In this document: one piece after another, positions 43,955 through 52,803 of the stretch | Layout of the letters: each line of letters begins with the position of its first letter | How positions within the stretch are numbered: position 1 is the stretch's first letter | Notes under the pieces: model-generated | What the model was told of the DNA's origin: nothing | Databases searched by the model: none | Seen by the model: only the letters and a program-made list of their open reading frames with translations | Made by a program: the position numbers and the translations under genes | From: Paenibacillus ihumii | Lineage (GTDB): Bacteria; Bacillota; Bacilli; Paenibacillales; Paenibacillaceae | Direction: 5' to 3' | Length of the DNA stretch: 64,000 nucleotides | Assembly (NCBI RefSeq): GCF_001403875.1 | Contig: NZ_LN884299.1 | Span: 3,685,674 to 3,749,673, forward strand

Positions 43955-45403
43955 CTAAGCGAACAGCTCATTGGCCGTTTCGCCAATGATTCTAATCCCA
44001 GCTTCAATATTCTCATCGCTCACGCGGGAGAAGCCCAGCCGCATTGTATGCTGGCCGCTTCCATCCGTATGGAAAATATCACCCGGCGTAAAAATAACGC
44101 CCCGCTGCTTGCAAAGCTCCAGCAGTTGTCTCGTATCCGCACCTTCGGCAAAGGATACGAACAGATGCAAGCCCCCATCTCCCGTCAACTGGCTATAGGG
44201 CAAATACGCTTCGCAGCACTGCTTCGTCCACTCGTACTTCCGTTTGTATTCCGTTCTGGCTTTCCGCAAATATTTATCCAGATTGCCATTTAACAAGTAC
44301 TGATACAGGATCGATTGATCCAGTGTTGATGTATGGATGCTCCGGGCCCGCTTAAGGCTTTCCAGATAGTAAATCAGTTCCTGATCCGCCAGAATCCAGC
44401 CTACCCGCAGGCCGGGAAACAGCACCTTGGAGAAGCTGCCCAGATAAATTACCCCATTGCCCTGGCCTGCCGCCGCAATCAGCGGAGACACGTGAGAGCC
44501 GGAATAGCGAAGCTCCTCGTTGAACCCGTCTTCGATGACGGGGACCTGATGGCGGGTCAGCAGCTTCATCAGCTCCAGCCTTTTCTCCGGGGACATCACG
44601 ATCCCGGTCGGATTATGGTAGGAAGGAACCAAATAGGCGCAATCAAAGGATTGGCGCGACAGAGCCTGCTCCAGCTGCTCCAAATCGATACCGTCTCTTT
44701 CCATGCTGATTCCGGTAATGTCGTACCCGTGCAGACGCAAATTTTTGATCGCGGTGTGATGGGTCGGATTTTCGCATATGACAGCTCCGCTTCGCTTCCC
44801 CAAGGCCGACAGCACCAGATCCAGCCCCTCCGTGAAGCCGTTCGTGATAAGCAAATCCTTGCCGGTCAAGTCGACGCCCTTTTGCTCCATATATTGCTTC
44901 AATAGATCAATCAGCGGCTTGTAGCCCTTGGCATAGCCGTAATTGAGCAGTACCTCGCCTTCCACCGCCATTCGATCCAGGAACGCCCGCTTCACATTGC
45001 CGAGATCGAACAGCTTCTCATTGGGGGCAATGCTCGTGAATGATATCGTGCCTCTTTCCGCGCGTATCCCGTGCTTCATCAAATCCATTTCCTCGGCCAG
45101 CCGGGCTCGTTCGTTCATACGCTCCTGCCAGTTAAGCCGCCAAGAAGGCGCAGCAGCGCCCGTCGTGATTTGGGCTATGTAACTCCCTTTCCCCTTCACG
45201 GTATAGACCAAGCCCTCTTCCTCCAGGTCTAGGTATGCCGAAATCACCGTATTGCGGCTAACGCTCATCAGCCCGCTGAGCTCCCGGGTCGAAGGAAGCT
45301 TCTGATGCGGCTGAAGGACACCCTTCATCATCATGCGCTTCAAGTAATCCTTCACCTGAACGTAAGCCGGCCGGCCTTGGGTCAATTCAAAATCCTGATA
45401 CAT
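43955..45403 (-). CDS. MocR-family regulator (GntR HTH + aminotransferase-like domain)
   Basis: 482 residues from an ATG with AGGAG 8 nt upstream; a longer frame to 45496 runs into a hairpin and is rejected. The N-terminal GntR winged helix reads MMKGVLQPHQKLPSTRELSGLMSVSRNTVISAYLDLEEEGLVY. The C-terminal domain is an aminotransferase fold (VPSYHNPTGIVMSPEKRLELM, VIEDGFNEELRY, SFSKVLFPGLRVGWI with the PLP-Lys). MocR proteins sense PLP or amino-acid adducts and control biosynthetic or PLP genes. The downstream aminotransferase is a likely target. Confidence 0.93.
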   Translation of the reverse strand: MYQDFELTQGRPAYVQVKDYLKRMMMKGVLQPHQKLPSTRELSGLMSVSRNTVISAYLDLEEEGLVYTVKGKGSYIAQITTGAAAPSWRLNWQERMNERARLAEEMDLMKHGIRAERGTISFTSIAPNEKLFDLGNVKRAFLDRMAVEGEVLLNYGYAKGYKPLIDLLKQYMEQKGVDLTGKDLLITNGFTEGLDLVLSALGKRSGAVICENPTHHTAIKNLRLHGYDITGISMERDGIDLEQLEQALSRQSFDCAYLVPSYHNPTGIVMSPEKRLELMKLLTRHQVPVIEDGFNEELRYSGSHVSPLIAAAGQGNGVIYLGSFSKVLFPGLRVGWILADQELIYYLESLKRARSIHTSTLDQSILYQYLLNGNLDKYLRKARTEYKRKYEWTKQCCEAYLPYSQLTGDGGLHLFVSFAEGADTRQLLELCKQRGVIFTPGDIFHTDGSGQHTMRLGFSRVSDENIEAGIRIIGETANELFA

Positions 45404-45446
45404 CTTTATCGCTCCTATCCCTATAGTGGCATAGAATTCATATTGG

Positions 45447-45495
45447 CAAAAGAACCACAGCCCCGCATTATTGCCAAGGTTGTGGTTCTCCTTCA
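45447..45495 (-). terminator. Terminator-like hairpin in the leader of the MocR gene
   Basis: Minus-strand AGAACCACAACC and GGGGCTGTGGTTCT form a stem of ~11 bp followed by TTTTGCC, 45 nt before the MocR start. It may end incoming transcripts or act as an attenuator. Confidence 0.6.
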
Positions 45496-45584
45496 TCTTT
45501 CAGCGATTCGTTTAATATTTTCCCTATTATAAGTTGGACAATTAAATTGGATGTGGGGCAAGATGCCTTACACCAAGCTGTGTT

Positions 45585-45910
45585 GTGCACTAAGTAGAAT
45601 TCACTAAGTGGAATTCACTAACTGCGTCGTACACACTAAATGGAATTCATGTATCTAATTATGCCCTAAACGAATATCTCAGCGGATTAGATGGATTTTA
45701 TGCATCTCAAATCAAGAATCCAGCCCAAGATGGCCATCTTCCTTCTTCTAATGACATGAAATACATTTAACTCTGCTTTCCCTTCCTTGGCGCAAAAACT
45801 AATTGCTATAAATCCACTTATAAAATATAAACAACTATTGAAATGGAGGTGTGGCAAGTGCTACTGCTATTGAAATAGATATTAGACAAGTGCTACTGCA
45901 ATGAATGCGG
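45585..45910 (+). repeat. Dispersed repeat, copy with flanking short arrays
   Basis: Core from about 45637 to 45825: AAATGGAATTCATGTATCTAATTATG..., GATGGATTTTATGCAT, ATGACATGAAATACATTTAA and TATAAATCCACTTA, in the same order as the other copies. Left flank: three CACTAAGTGGAATT-like units. Right flank: two units of CTATTGAAAT...GGCAAGTGCTACTG. No gene found in 45500-46136. Confidence 0.85.
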
Positions 45911-46136
45911 GGCAAGCTCCGCAAAAATCCTACCTACAACCGCTATTGCTCCCAGATTTCTTTGATCATATGGTTCATAATAGGAAAAAATCGGGTTACA
46001 AAGGAGACCTCAATCCCATGATCCCCAAGCGGCTTTAAGGCTCATAAGCTATGCAATCAAAACAGCTTTCTTTCAGAATGCCTTCAGTTTCTTTCGGAAT
46101 CATTTTTCTCCCTTGCCTGCATCCCACTTTTTTAGT

Positions 46137-47363
46137 TCATCTTATATATATCTTCTTGCCTATCAAAATTACAAAATCGAAAGTAATGACTGGCGCTTTT
46201 TCGCCCATCGCCTGCAGCGAGCGCAACTGTTCCTCCGTAGCCCGCCAGGCCAGCGGGGTCATCTGCAGCAAATCCGCTAATTCCTTCTGCTCTATTAGAA
46301 GCTGGTATTTTACCTGCTGCATGTCCACAAGCTCAAAATGACGGCGAAACAGCTCAATCGTCCTCTCATTGGAATACGTCCCCCGCTCCGTCTTGCTGTG
46401 CATCGCCCGCCGGACCTCCTGCAAATACTCCGTGCCCGGGATGACCTTCATCACCAGGCCATCATCTGCAAGCATACGGTTAAACTCCAAGTAATTTGCC
46501 GGGGATAAGAGGTTCAGGATAATATCGAAGGAACCGTTGGCAAAAGGACATTTAGCAAGATCGGCAACTCCCCACAGCATTCCGGGATTTGCCCTGGCTG
46601 CCAATTGAATGCCCGCTTTGGAAATATCTATCCCTGCGGCGATAAGCCTGCCCCCTGTCGTTCCAGCCAGCTGGCGCACTAGCGCCGATAGATGGGAGCC
46701 TTCTCCGCAGCCTGCATCCAATATCGCAACTGTATTATGGAAGCTTTCCCCCGAACTTAGCCCCAGGCTGGGCTGTGCCATTTTTTGCTGCTCCAGCTCT
46801 TGCAGTTCTTCTCGCTGCAGCGCCTGTCGCCTAGTCGCTTTATTCTGCAGCTCCTGCTGCTCGGGAGCTTGTTGCTGAAGTCCCTGCTGTTGAAGTTCTT
46901 GTCGCTGAAGTTCTCGTTGTTGAAGTCCCTGCTGCCAAAGTTCTCCCTGATGGAGTCCCTGCTGCCGAAGTTCTCGCTGTTGAAGTTCTCCCTCAGGAAG
47001 TCTCTGCTGTTGAAGTCCTTGTCGCCACATTTCTCGCTGCCGAAGTCCTTGCTTCTTCAGCTCTTGCGATCGCCTCTCTCGCTGCTCCAAGTCTTGCCGC
47101 TCCAGCTCGTTCCGGGCGATCTCGCCCAGGCGGTCGGTCAGCCCGCGAAACACCCCAGCCTGGCTAACTCGGGCACGCGATTGAAACAATCGCTTGCCGT
47201 ATTTCTCCTTTGGAGCCTGCAGCAGGAAGTTGACGTACCCCTGCTTCGCAATGTCAAAGCAATGACGGCTGCTGCAAAACAGACTATTGCCCTGCAGCCG
47301 AAGCGCACCTGCGCAAACAGGGCAAATGACCATGCCCTCGGGTATGGTATGATATTTTAACAT
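46137..47363 (-). CDS. RlmA-like rRNA (guanine-N1) methyltransferase with Gln-rich insert
   Basis: 408 residues; related enzymes have ~280. The N-terminal zinc site C14-x2-C17-x12-C30-x3-H34 (VICPVCAGALRLQGNSLFCS) and KQGYVNFLL identify the RlmA family, which methylates G745/G748 of 23S rRNA. The SAM domain starts at VAILDAGCGEGSHLSALV and contains LWGVADLAKCPFANGSFDIILNLLSPANYLEFNRML. Between the two, about residues 86-205, sits an insert of repeated L(Q/R)QQGL and QREL units, probably one long coiled coil. ATG at 47363 has GGGGTG 7 nt upstream. Confidence 0.85.
   Translation of the reverse strand: MLKYHTIPEGMVICPVCAGALRLQGNSLFCSSRHCFDIAKQGYVNFLLQAPKEKYGKRLFQSRARVSQAGVFRGLTDRLGEIARNELERQDLEQRERRSQELKKQGLRQREMWRQGLQQQRLPEGELQQRELRQQGLHQGELWQQGLQQRELQRQELQQQGLQQQAPEQQELQNKATRRQALQREELQELEQQKMAQPSLGLSSGESFHNTVAILDAGCGEGSHLSALVRQLAGTTGGRLIAAGIDISKAGIQLAARANPGMLWGVADLAKCPFANGSFDIILNLLSPANYLEFNRMLADDGLVMKVIPGTEYLQEVRRAMHSKTERGTYSNERTIELFRRHFELVDMQQVKYQLLIEQKELADLLQMTPLAWRATEEQLRSLQAMGEKAPVITFDFVILIGKKIYIR
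46800..47095. repeat. Degenerate 15-bp-type repeats in the methyltransferase gene
   Basis: Recurring plus-strand units GTTGAAGTCCCTGCTG, GTTGAAGTTCTTGTCG and CCGAAGTTCTCGCTG, coding for the Gln/Leu-rich insert on the minus strand. Multiples of three, so the frame is kept. Confidence 0.8.
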
Positions 47364-47399
47364 GCTATCGCACCCCATTCATTCGTATTTGATTAATGA

Positions 47400-47470
47400 A
47401 AAAAGGTACAGCTAAATAAACCCGGGCATCTTCATTCTTAAAAACCGGGGTTATCCTTCTGTACCTCTCA
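47400..47470 (-). terminator. Long hairpin upstream of the methyltransferase gene
   Basis: GGTACAG...AACCCCGG pairs with CCCGGGTT...CTGTACC around ~20 nt and is followed by TTTTTTC. It lies 37 nt before the methyltransferase start, so it is either a second htpG terminator or a leader attenuator. Confidence 0.7.
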
Positions 47471-47549
47471 TTAACGCAACCGAATGTAATGGATCATCAA
47501 TAGCAACCTCTTTCCTACTATAGCTCATGCATTCTTGAACATGGCAACA

Positions 47550-47598
47550 AAAAATGACGAAAGGCGCTTAGAATAAAAGCTCCTTCCGTCATTTTAAC
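47550..47598 (-). terminator. Terminator of htpG
   Basis: Minus-strand AAAATGACGGAAGG pairs with CCTTTCGTCATTTT (one mismatch), followed by TTTG, 43 nt after the htpG stop codon. Confidence 0.85.
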
Positions 47599-47640
47599 TT
47601 AAAGCCGACCCAATTGTAAAATCGGGAATTATATCCGGGA

Positions 47641-49515
47641 TTACACCATAATTTTGCAGATGTCATTCGTGAATTCTACCGGATCCTGCACCGGCAAGCC
47701 TTCGATCAGCAGTGCCTGATTATACAGCAGGTTCGTATACAGGCTCAGCTTCTCCTTATCCTTCTCATGCGCCGTCTTAAGCGATTGGAACACCTCGTGG
47801 TTCACGTTGATTTCCAGCACTTTGTCGGCCTGAACATCCTGGCCGCTCGGCATGGCCTTCAATATTTTCTCCATCTCGATCGACAGGTCTCCCTCGGCCG
47901 ACAAGCAGACCGGATGAGATTTCAGCCGCTTCGAGGCTTTAACGCTCTTCACTTTGCCGCCAAGAATGCCCTGCATCGCCTCAAACAGCTCTTTGTTGCT
48001 GCTCTCGTCCGTTTCCTGATCCTTCTCGTCCGGCTCGATGCCGAGGTCGCCGCTCGATACCGATTTGAATTCCTTCTCCTTATACTTAAGGATCATCTTG
48101 AGCGCAAACTCGTCGATATCGTCGGTGAGGTATAGAATTTCATAGCCTTTATCGGCAACAAGCTCCGTCTGCGGCAGCTTCTCAATCCGCTCGATCGATT
48201 CGCCGGAAGCATAGTAGATATACTTCTGATCCTCAGGCATTCTAGAGACGTACTCGTCCAGCGTAACCAGCTTCTTCTCCTTGGAGGAGTAGAATAGAAG
48301 CAGATCCTGCAGGTCTTCCTTGTGCATGCCGTAATCGTTATACACGCCAAATTTCAACTGGCGGCCAAAAGAGCTGTAGAACTTCTCGTACTGCTCTCTT
48401 TCATCCTTCAGCATGCTTTGCAGCTGCCCCTTGATCTTGTTCTTGATGTTGCGGGCGATCAGCGTAAGCTGACGGTCATGCTGCAGCAGCTCCCTGGAAA
48501 TGTTCAGCGACAGATCCTCGGAATCGACCATCCCTTTGACGAAGCCGAAGTAATCCGGCAAGAGGTCGCCGCATTTGTCCATGATCAGCACGCCGTTGGA
48601 GTACAGCTCCAGCCCCTTCTCGTACTCCTTCGTGTAGTAATCAAACGGAATGTTCTCCGGAATGAATAGGATCGCATTGTAGACAACCGCGCCGTCCGCG
48701 CTGATATGGATATGCTTCAGCGGCTTGTCGAAGCCGTAGCGCTTCTCGTGGTAGAAGTTCTCATAATCCTCTGCGGTCAGCTCGTTTTTATTTTTCCGCC
48801 AAATCGGCACCATGCTGTTGATCGTCTGCTCTTCCTTGTATTCCTCGAACTCGTTCTCCGTGCCTTCCTTAGGACGTTGTCCGCTTACATCCATCTTGAT
48901 CGGATAACGGATGAAATCGGAGTACTTCTTGATAATCGCTCTTAGACGGTACTCTTCCAGGAACTCATCGTATTGATCCTCTTCCGTGTTCTCTTTGATT
49001 TTAAGAATGATATCCGTGCCCGGCGTCGTTTTATCGAATGGAACGATCGTGTAGCCGTCCGCCCCTTCGGATTCCCACTTGAAGGCCTGTTCACTGCCGA
49101 ACGGCTTGCTGATCACGGTCACCACGTCAGCTACCATAAATGCCGAATAGAAGCCTACCCCGAATTGGCCGATGATGTTGTGGCCGTCCTTCGCTTCATT
49201 CTCTTTCTTGAACGCCAAAGAGCCGCTCTTCGCAATAATCCCGAGGTTGTTCTCGAGCTCTTCCTCGGTCATGCCGATCCCGGTATCGGAAATCGTCAGC
49301 GTGCGGTTCTCTTTGTCCGGCGTAATCTTAATGTAGTAATCCTCGCTGTTGAACACGAGCTTGTCGTCGGTCAGCGCCTTGTAATATATTTTATCGATCG
49401 CATCGCTGGCATTGGAGATAAGCTCTCTTAGAAAAATCTCTCTTTGCGTATAAATGGAGTTGATCATCATTTCCAGCAATCTTTTGGATTCTGCCTGAAA
49501 CTGCTTCTTTGCCAT
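47641..49515 (-). CDS. htpG: Hsp90-family chaperone HtpG
   Basis: 624 residues, normal length. ATP-dependent cytoplasmic chaperone. The Bergerat ATPase signatures are present: RELISNASDAIDKIYY, LTISDTGIGMTEEEL, IGQFGVGFYSAFMVAD; the middle domain has VKGMVDSEDLSLNISRELLQ with the catalytic Arg. No C-terminal MEEVD, as expected in bacteria. AAAGGAG lies 11 nt before ATG. A perfect CIRCE element is 49 nt upstream, so HrcA should repress it. Confidence 0.98.
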   Translation of the reverse strand: MAKKQFQAESKRLLEMMINSIYTQREIFLRELISNASDAIDKIYYKALTDDKLVFNSEDYYIKITPDKENRTLTISDTGIGMTEEELENNLGIIAKSGSLAFKKENEAKDGHNIIGQFGVGFYSAFMVADVVTVISKPFGSEQAFKWESEGADGYTIVPFDKTTPGTDIILKIKENTEEDQYDEFLEEYRLRAIIKKYSDFIRYPIKMDVSGQRPKEGTENEFEEYKEEQTINSMVPIWRKNKNELTAEDYENFYHEKRYGFDKPLKHIHISADGAVVYNAILFIPENIPFDYYTKEYEKGLELYSNGVLIMDKCGDLLPDYFGFVKGMVDSEDLSLNISRELLQHDRQLTLIARNIKNKIKGQLQSMLKDEREQYEKFYSSFGRQLKFGVYNDYGMHKEDLQDLLLFYSSKEKKLVTLDEYVSRMPEDQKYIYYASGESIERIEKLPQTELVADKGYEILYLTDDIDEFALKMILKYKEKEFKSVSSGDLGIEPDEKDQETDESSNKELFEAMQGILGGKVKSVKASKRLKSHPVCLSAEGDLSIEMEKILKAMPSGQDVQADKVLEINVNHEVFQSLKTAHEKDKEKLSLYTNLLYNQALLIEGLPVQDPVEFTNDICKIMV

Positions 49516-49563
49516 GAAAAATAATCTCCTTTCGTTCCTTTGCTTCTAGACACCAGCCCTTGT

Positions 49564-49590
49564 TAGCACTCAAGTTTACAGAGTGCTAAT
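49564..49590 (-). promoter_or_regulatory. CIRCE operator (HrcA box) upstream of htpG
   Basis: TTAGCACTC-N9-GAGTGCTAA, a perfect match to the CIRCE consensus, 49 nt before the htpG start codon. The nine-base spacer is AAGTTTACA on the plus strand. Confidence 0.96.
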
Positions 49591-49638
49591 TCTTCCTTTT
49601 TTATACCATATAGTAAAATTTAAAGTCAACCCGTTATG

Positions 49639-50496
49639 CTATATCTGCGCTAACTTATCCGGATTTCTAATAAAATAGATACGGCGGGCTGCGCCATCCT
49701 GAACGTGCAGCAGTACAACCGTATTTACGCTGTCTGACGAGCGAACAATTACGCCGGCTTCTCCATTTATCGAAGCCAGCTCGAAATAAACATCCCCTTG
49801 CTGGACTAGCTGCCGCATTAAACCAAGCAGGAAACGGCTGACATGATCCCGCGATGTGACCGGACGGACTGCTGCCGCTACTTTGCCTCCTCCATCGGAG
49901 AGAACGGCGACATCTTCGGTAAGCATCGCTAACAATACATCCATATTCCCCTGCTCCAGCGCCAGCAAGAAGGCCTGAATCCAGCGCTGGCCTGCTGCTT
50001 CCCTGTTGTTTAGGATGCTGGCAGCGTCATTCCCCATTTTCCCCCGGGCCCTGCTCATGAGCTTCCGGCAATTCGCCTCGCTCTTGTCCAGCAGCCCGGC
50101 GATTTCAAAATAATCGAAGCCAAGCGCCTCGCGAAGCACGAAGACAGCCCGTTCGGCTGGAGACAACCGCTCCAGGAGAACGAGCATCGCATACGACAGG
50201 AGCTCATTGCGCATCAGCGTTTGCAGGGCATCCTCTTCCGGCGTTGGCACGGGCTCGGGGAGCCAGGGGCCAACATACTGCTCGCGCCGTTTCCGGGACG
50301 ACCGCAGTAAATCCAGGCAGCGATTCGTCACCATTTTGCATAAATAAGCTTTGGGCTCCTCGATATGGTCCGTATTCATGGCATAGACCTTCAAGAATAC
50401 TTCCTGTACCGCATCCTCCGCATCCGCTGCCGAACCGGTCAACTGGTAGGCGAGAGTAAACAGCAATCTTCTGTATTTTTCATAAAGCTCATGCAT
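49639..50496 (-). CDS. ECF41-type sigma factor with SnoaL-like C-terminal domain
   Basis: 285 residues. Regions 2 and 4 are seen as YRRLLFTLAYQLTGSAADAEDAVQEVFLKVYA and LSPAERAVFVLREALGFDYFEIAGLLDKSEANCRKLMSRARGKM. The ~110-residue C-terminal extension is SnoaL-like and includes DGGGKV, the motif typical of ECF41 (SigJ-like) factors, in which this domain replaces an anti-sigma factor. The ATG at 50496 has AGGA 8 nt before; one at 50502 is too close. The gene overlaps the end of the upstream oxidoreductase gene by 8 nt. ECF41 factors usually control the adjacent oxidoreductase. Confidence 0.9.
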   Translation of the reverse strand: MHELYEKYRRLLFTLAYQLTGSAADAEDAVQEVFLKVYAMNTDHIEEPKAYLCKMVTNRCLDLLRSSRKRREQYVGPWLPEPVPTPEEDALQTLMRNELLSYAMLVLLERLSPAERAVFVLREALGFDYFEIAGLLDKSEANCRKLMSRARGKMGNDAASILNNREAAGQRWIQAFLLALEQGNMDVLLAMLTEDVAVLSDGGGKVAAAVRPVTSRDHVSRFLLGLMRQLVQQGDVYFELASINGEAGVIVRSSDSVNTVVLLHVQDGAARRIYFIRNPDKLAQI

Positions 50497-51709
50497 TGGC
50501 ATCGTCCTTTCGCAGTTTCCGATGGGGCTGCTTCAACAGGCTTGCGATATCCCAAGTATATTGGCGAACCTTCCAACCCAGCCTGCCTGTAATTATCATA
50601 TCCAGCCCCCATTGCCGCGTCCAGACCATCCCCCGCTCCCCTCCCAAGCCGAAGCAGTACGCGTCCATATAACCCTTATGCTGTGGAGCCGGGCGGCCAT
50701 TCAAGTCCGCCAGCACAATCGTTCCCAGCCTAGACGCCTGTGCGCCTCCTTCCTTGCATGTCATGGTGTCAGCACGGCCGGTTGCCGGATCGACGATTCT
50801 CGCGCAATCCCCAATGCTGTATATCCCCGGCATGCCTTGCACCCGGTAGCTGGCATCTACTATAACCTGCCCGTCAGCCGTAAGCGGCAGACCCATCTCC
50901 CTTAGTGCAGGATTCGGCAGCAATCCCAGCGTCCACACGCATAATCCCGCCGGAATAGCCTCGCCGCTAGATAAAGACACCTTCCCTTCCTTTTCCTGAA
51001 GCGTCTTGACTCCATGCATTACGGTTACACCATAATCATGAAGCTTATGCTCCAGCCTGCGCCCCACTTTGGCAGGGCCCTCCGGGAACAGCCTCGCTTG
51101 CGCATTGATCAAATAAACCTTGATCATTTCCGGATCGATGTGCAGAGCCTCGGCTTCTTGGCGCATGATCCAGGCTAGTTCGGCCGAGGTTTCGATTCCG
51201 CTAATACCAGCCCCGGCCACTACCGTCGTCAGCAGCCGCTGCTTCTCCGCGGGGTCGGTCTCCCCTGCTGCTTGGCGCAAATTCTCCTGCCATTGCTGAC
51301 GTATTGCCGCAGCCGTCTCCAGTCCCGTTAGAGCAATCCCCCCCTGATCGGATTCTGGGGCTCTTGCGATGCTGCCAACCGTTACTATAGCAATGTCATA
51401 CGCAAGCGCATGCTCCTGGCCCTCAGCATCCCGATAGAGAGCCTGTTTCTTCTCAGGATCGATCCACCCGACAGTTCCTCTGACCACTTGGATATCCGGA
51501 AACATGCGTGCAAAAGGAATAGTGATCTCCTCCTTATAAGCAGCAGGCTTAAAGAGCAGCACCTTCCGCAAATGATAGGGCTCCTTATCGATCAGAACAA
51601 TTTGTACCCTCCTTGTCCCCCCGGCCTTATTAAAAGCTTGCTGAATAGAATGGATCGCATGGATTCCTGCATAGCCCCCGCCTACGACAAGGCATGTTAG
51701 CTCGTTCAT
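50489..51709 (-). CDS. NDH-2-like FAD/NAD(P)-dependent oxidoreductase
   Basis: 406 residues. Two dinucleotide-binding motifs: LVVGGGYAGIHAIHSI at the N-terminus for FAD and VVAGAGISGIETSAELAWI near residue 160 for NAD(P)H; IYSIGDCARIVDPATGRADTMTCKEGGAQASRLG is the second FAD contact. It resembles type II NADH dehydrogenases and related quinone/flavin oxidoreductases of the pyridine nucleotide-disulphide family. ATG at 51709 has AGGAG 8 nt upstream. It is the first gene of an operon with the ECF41 sigma factor. Confidence 0.9.
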   Translation of the reverse strand: MNELTCLVVGGGYAGIHAIHSIQQAFNKAGGTRRVQIVLIDKEPYHLRKVLLFKPAAYKEEITIPFARMFPDIQVVRGTVGWIDPEKKQALYRDAEGQEHALAYDIAIVTVGSIARAPESDQGGIALTGLETAAAIRQQWQENLRQAAGETDPAEKQRLLTTVVAGAGISGIETSAELAWIMRQEAEALHIDPEMIKVYLINAQARLFPEGPAKVGRRLEHKLHDYGVTVMHGVKTLQEKEGKVSLSSGEAIPAGLCVWTLGLLPNPALREMGLPLTADGQVIVDASYRVQGMPGIYSIGDCARIVDPATGRADTMTCKEGGAQASRLGTIVLADLNGRPAPQHKGYMDAYCFGLGGERGMVWTRQWGLDMIITGRLGWKVRQYTWDIASLLKQPHRKLRKDDANA

Positions 51710-51778
51710 CTTCCCATCTCCTTTGTACCGTTTCCCATGGGACGGCAACGGAGCCGGATTTGTGACACACAGCAAGAA

Positions 51779-51815
51779 AAAAGGGCGATCCCCGAAGGAA
51801 CCGCCTTTTTATCCA
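51779..51815 (-). terminator. Terminator after the Nfu-type gene
   Basis: Imperfect GGCGGTTCC/GGGATCGCC stem with TTC loop followed on the minus strand by CTTTTTTC; on the plus strand TTTTTATCC follows, so it may act both ways. Confidence 0.65.
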
Positions 51816-51913
51816 GCATCCATTTTTACCTAAGGATAAGTCCGAATGATCACTTGCCTGATGACTACCCGCCTGAGTTCCGCAGACTTATCGTAAGCTT
51901 GCTGTAATTCGGC

Positions 51914-52183
51914 TCATCCATAAATCTTCTTGAACGCTTCTTCCGCCTCCGCCAAAATCGAATCCCACTCTGCTTCCGGCTTCTTCGTAATCGTCACAAA
52001 ATCTCTCAATCCAAAAATGTTATCCACGCCTTCAATGCCAAGCAGAGCGCTTGCCAGCGGGTGGTCGGTCGCCTCGCCGCTCTTCAAGGATAGACTGCGC
52101 GAACCCTCGAACAGCGCTGCGCTCGCACTGATCTTCACGGCGTTCGGATTCGGGGTGGCCTGTACATCAACTTCCAATGCCAT
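51914..52183 (-). CDS. NifU N-terminal-type (Nfu N) domain protein
   Basis: 89 residues from an ATG with AAAGGAG 10 nt upstream. ALEVDVQATPNPNAVKISASAALFEGSRSL is the hallmark of the Nfu/NifU N-terminal domain (PF08712), with DHPLASALLGIEGVDNIFGLRDFVTITKKPEAEWD completing it. This domain accompanies Fe-S cluster carriers; stand-alone copies lack the cluster Cys pair and may be adaptors. A longer frame to 52273 is not supported. Confidence 0.88.
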   Translation of the reverse strand: MALEVDVQATPNPNAVKISASAALFEGSRSLSLKSGEATDHPLASALLGIEGVDNIFGLRDFVTITKKPEAEWDSILAEAEEAFKKIYG

Positions 52184-52377
52184 TGCTATATCACTCCTTT
52201 CCATTCCCGCTATTGTAGCATGCTTCGTCTCGCTTGACGAATAGCCCACCCATACTGCATCCCGGCCGAGCATGAACTAGGGGATTTCGATCGTCATTGT
52301 CATACTTTGTTCATCTTGCGTTCATAATCCGGATATATATTGGAGAAGTCATTATAAATAAGTTCAGGGAGAGTGTC

Positions 52378-52770
52378 ATGGTAAAATACAGCAAATGGTT
52401 AATCCGCATTGCGGCAATCTATTCTCTTATCGGCGCATTGATCGGTGCGGATATGGCTGGGCGTTATGATTACACGCTGACTCCCGCCCATGCCCATATT
52501 CTCGTCGTCGGCTGGCTGACCCTGTTCGCCTACGGCATGTTCTACTACATCTTCAAAGAGATCAGCATGATCAGGACGGCCAAGCTGCACGTATGGTGCA
52601 GTCTCATCGGCGGCGGACTAATGCCCTTCGGCATGCTCGTCTATTATAAAATGCAGAATACGGCGACCCTGCTTGCCTTCATCCTGCCAGCCTGTGTACT
52701 GCTGCTCGCAATTGCCTTGTTCATCGTTATCTTATTCTTCGATAAGAAGCTGTTCCGTGCCAATAGCTGA
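52378..52770 (+). CDS. Mini membrane protein resembling haem-copper oxidase subunit I
   Basis: 130 residues with four transmembrane helices. The motif TPAHAHILVVGWLTLFAYGMFYYIF resembles the AHAHxxxxGW helix that ligates haem in cytochrome c oxidase/NorB subunit I, but the protein is only a quarter of that length. Such short homologues are found in Bacillota; whether they bind haem is unknown. AGGGAGAG lies just upstream of the ATG at 52378. Confidence 0.75.
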   Translation: MVKYSKWLIRIAAIYSLIGALIGADMAGRYDYTLTPAHAHILVVGWLTLFAYGMFYYIFKEISMIRTAKLHVWCSLIGGGLMPFGMLVYYKMQNTATLLAFILPACVLLLAIALFIVILFFDKKLFRANS

Positions 52771-52803
52771 CCGCCCTCCGAAAGGTGTGCCAGCCTCATA
52801 CAT

